From positions 1 through 8,387 of the forward strand of contig QMMT01000060.1 in NCBI GenBank assembly GCA_003647385.1: DNA of 8,387 nt, given 5' to 3'. Below the pieces are notes generated by a model. It made no database searches, had not been told where the DNA came from, and saw nothing but the letters and a program-made list of their open reading frames with translations. Positions within the stretch are counted from its first letter, which is position 1. Each line of letters starts with the position of its first letter. The position numbers and the translations under genes were made by a program. Below are positions 6,977 through 8,387 of this stretch, in pieces. Source of the DNA: Deltaproteobacteria bacterium. Lineage in GTDB: Bacteria > Desulfobacterota > Desulfobacteria > Desulfobacterales > Desulfobacteraceae.

Positions 6977-8387
6977 TTACTGGGACTTAGAATACAATAC
7001 TTCCTGGATTGAAGCAGATAATTCTTCTGCTGTTATCGGTTTTTGAAGATATTTTCTGATTCCAAGTTTGCAAATTTCTTTATCAGATGTTTTTTCACTA
7101 TATCCTGTACATAGGATAATCGGTATGTTTTCTCGAATTTTTAACATCTCGATGGATAGTTTATCTCCTGTCATTTGAGGCATTGTCATATCTGTTATAA
7201 CAAGATCAAATTGTTCAGGGTCTTTTTTGAAGGCCTTTAACGCAGAAAGCCCTTCAGTAAAAGTCGTTATGTGATATCCTTGCTTACTTAAAATAATTTG
7301 TAATGGCTCAAGAATGGCTGTCTCATCATCCACGAGCATGATTCTTTCTGTTCCTCTAAATTGACGTGTTTCCTTTTTCTTCGAGACATCTGAGTTACCC
7401 TGGTCCTGGTGTTCACTTATCGGCCAGAAGATTTTGAATACTGAGCCCTCACCAGCGATACTGTGCACATTGATAAAACCATTGCTTTTTTTAACAATGC
7501 CATCAACCATAGACAATCCTAAACCAGTGCCTTTTCCTAATCCTTTAGTAGTAAAATATGGATCAAATATTCTTTCCAGAATTTTTTTATCTATGCCATG
7601 CCCGGTATCACTAATTTCAAGTTTAAGATATTTTCCAGATAACATATCAGGATTATAAAAATTTTCATGCCCGGAAATTTCAATCTCATGCAATCCTATT
7701 GCCATCACACCTCCAGTATCGCTCATGGCTTGATATGCATTTGTACAAAGATTCATTATAACCTGATGTATTTGGATCGGGTCTGCTATGATCGCAGCTT
7801 TAGAAAAAATTTCTTTTTTAATTTCTATGGATGACGGTATTGAAGAACGTAGCAACTTGAGAGCTTCTTTTAATATTAGGTGGGGGGTTATGGAAATTTT
7901 TTGCTGCTCAGCCTGCCTGCTGAATGTAAGTATTTGTTGAACAAGTGCTGATGCTCTCTGGGCACTTTGATCTAATCGAGCAAGATATTTTTTTGCTTTA
8001 TTGTGTTCCTCAAGATTCATTTCAACTAAGCGGGAATACCCAAAAATCCCCGTAAGGATATTGTTAAAATCATGAGCAATTCCACCTGCGAGAGTTCCGA
8101 TCGCCTCCATTTTGTATGTCTGGCGAAGCTGCTCTTCGAGTTTATGCCTTTCCGATTCACTTTGATGAAGGTCATCAATTTTAATTTTGAGATTTCTGTT
8201 GGACAATTCCAGGTCACGGGTTCGCTCTGCAACCCGGTGTTCAAGTTTATTGTTTAATTTTATAACTTTGTCTTGTTCATTTGAAAGTTTATATTCCAGA
8301 TAAAAATCATTTCTCGCTGAAATTTCAAGATACCTTGAAATCAACATGCTAAGAAAATTAAATAAGAACAAATACAAAAAGCTATGC
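6977..8387 (-). CDS. Hybrid sensor histidine kinase with C-terminal receiver domain (N-terminus outside the window)
   Basis: An inner-membrane sensor that autophosphorylates on His and passes phosphate to its own receiver. Residues are numbered from the TTG at 8377: a hydrophobic segment (about 1-14, the end of a membrane helix), a coiled-coil linker with HRVAERTRDLE (47-57), HisKA with His102 in GGIAHDFNNIL, HATPase with N box Asn213 (NLCTNAYQAM), G1 box DTGHGI (257-262), F box IFDPYFTTK and G2 box GKGTGLGLSM (281-290), then a receiver (about 345-462) with acidic pair Asp350/Asp351, phosphoacceptor Asp396, Thr424 and Lys446. All key residues are present, so the kinase should be active. The frame is open above the TTG to the window edge (CAT AGC TTT before it), so the TTG is not a credible start; more membrane helices or a sensor domain probably lie beyond 8387. 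It has no DNA-binding output of its own. A link to the synthase is suggested only by neighbourhood and shared strand. Confidence 0.92.
   Translation of the reverse strand, partial: HSFLYLFLFNFLSMLISRYLEISARNDFYLEYKLSNEQDKVIKLNNKLEHRVAERTRDLELSNRNLKIKIDDLHQSESERHKLEEQLRQTYKMEAIGTLAGGIAHDFNNILTGIFGYSRLVEMNLEEHNKAKKYLARLDQSAQRASALVQQILTFSRQAEQQKISITPHLILKEALKLLRSSIPSSIEIKKEIFSKAAIIADPIQIHQVIMNLCTNAYQAMSDTGGVMAIGLHEIEISGHENFYNPDMLSGKYLKLEISDTGHGIDKKILERIFDPYFTTKGLGKGTGLGLSMVDGIVKKSNGFINVHSIAGEGSVFKIFWPISEHQDQGNSDVSKKKETRQFRGTERIMLVDDETAILEPLQIILSKQGYHITTFTEGLSALKAFKKDPEQFDLVITDMTMPQMTGDKLSIEMLKIRENIPIILCTGYSEKTSDKEICKLGIRKYLQKPITAEELSASIQEVLYSKSQ

Noticed and set aside
8375..8377. TTG at 8377 as the true start of the kinase
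   Set aside because: The frame is open above it to the window edge, the protein would begin inside a membrane helix, and no SD is visible in the remaining bases.
1..8387. CRISPR arrays, insertion sequences, tRNA or rRNA genes
   Set aside because: No regularly spaced repeats, transposase-like frames, terminal inverted repeats or structural RNA signatures were seen.

Overview
The window holds one very large biosynthetic gene and the 3' part of a sensor-kinase gene, both on the minus strand, so the order of transcription is from high to low coordinates. The main gene (720-6686) encodes a 1988-residue iterative type I polyketide synthase with the order KS - AT - ACP - second ACP-like domain - KR - DH. 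Its sequence signatures (in the KS, DEDTLAGGLSNTIAGRICNH and GGGYTVDGACSSS; in the KR, VTGGAKGITSECA; in the DH, FPAVFGLEAMAQ) are those of the enediyne-type synthases (PKSE family). These normally end in a built-in 4'-phosphopantetheinyl transferase (PPTase).

Here that PPTase does follow, in the same reading frame and without any gap, but a single TAA at 720-722 separates it from the synthase. The frame stays open for 237 codons from a GTG at 713 to the left edge of the window and carries the PPTase motifs. The stop lies in a linker between DH and PPTase. It is either a natural split of a PKSE (with termination and restart over 6 nt), a nonsense mutation, or a sequencing error.

Upstream of the synthase is a 290-bp AT-rich intergenic region (6687-6976). 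It holds a good match to a sigma-54 promoter (6745-6760), a 20-bp dyad about 135 bp further upstream that could be an activator site, and a clear Shine-Dalgarno sequence before the synthase ATG. The right part (6977-8387) encodes a hybrid histidine kinase (membrane helix, coiled coil, HisKA, HATPase, receiver). It runs off the window, so its N-terminal sensor region is missing.

Organism: the kinase resembles the many HDFNNIL-type hybrid kinases of Desulfobacterota, and with its low G+C content a Desulfobacterales-like bacterium is my best guess. The synthase is clearly richer in G+C than the kinase, which fits acquisition of the pathway by transfer. Only the synthase is visible. The partner genes that would decide between an enediyne and a simple polyene product would lie left of position 1.
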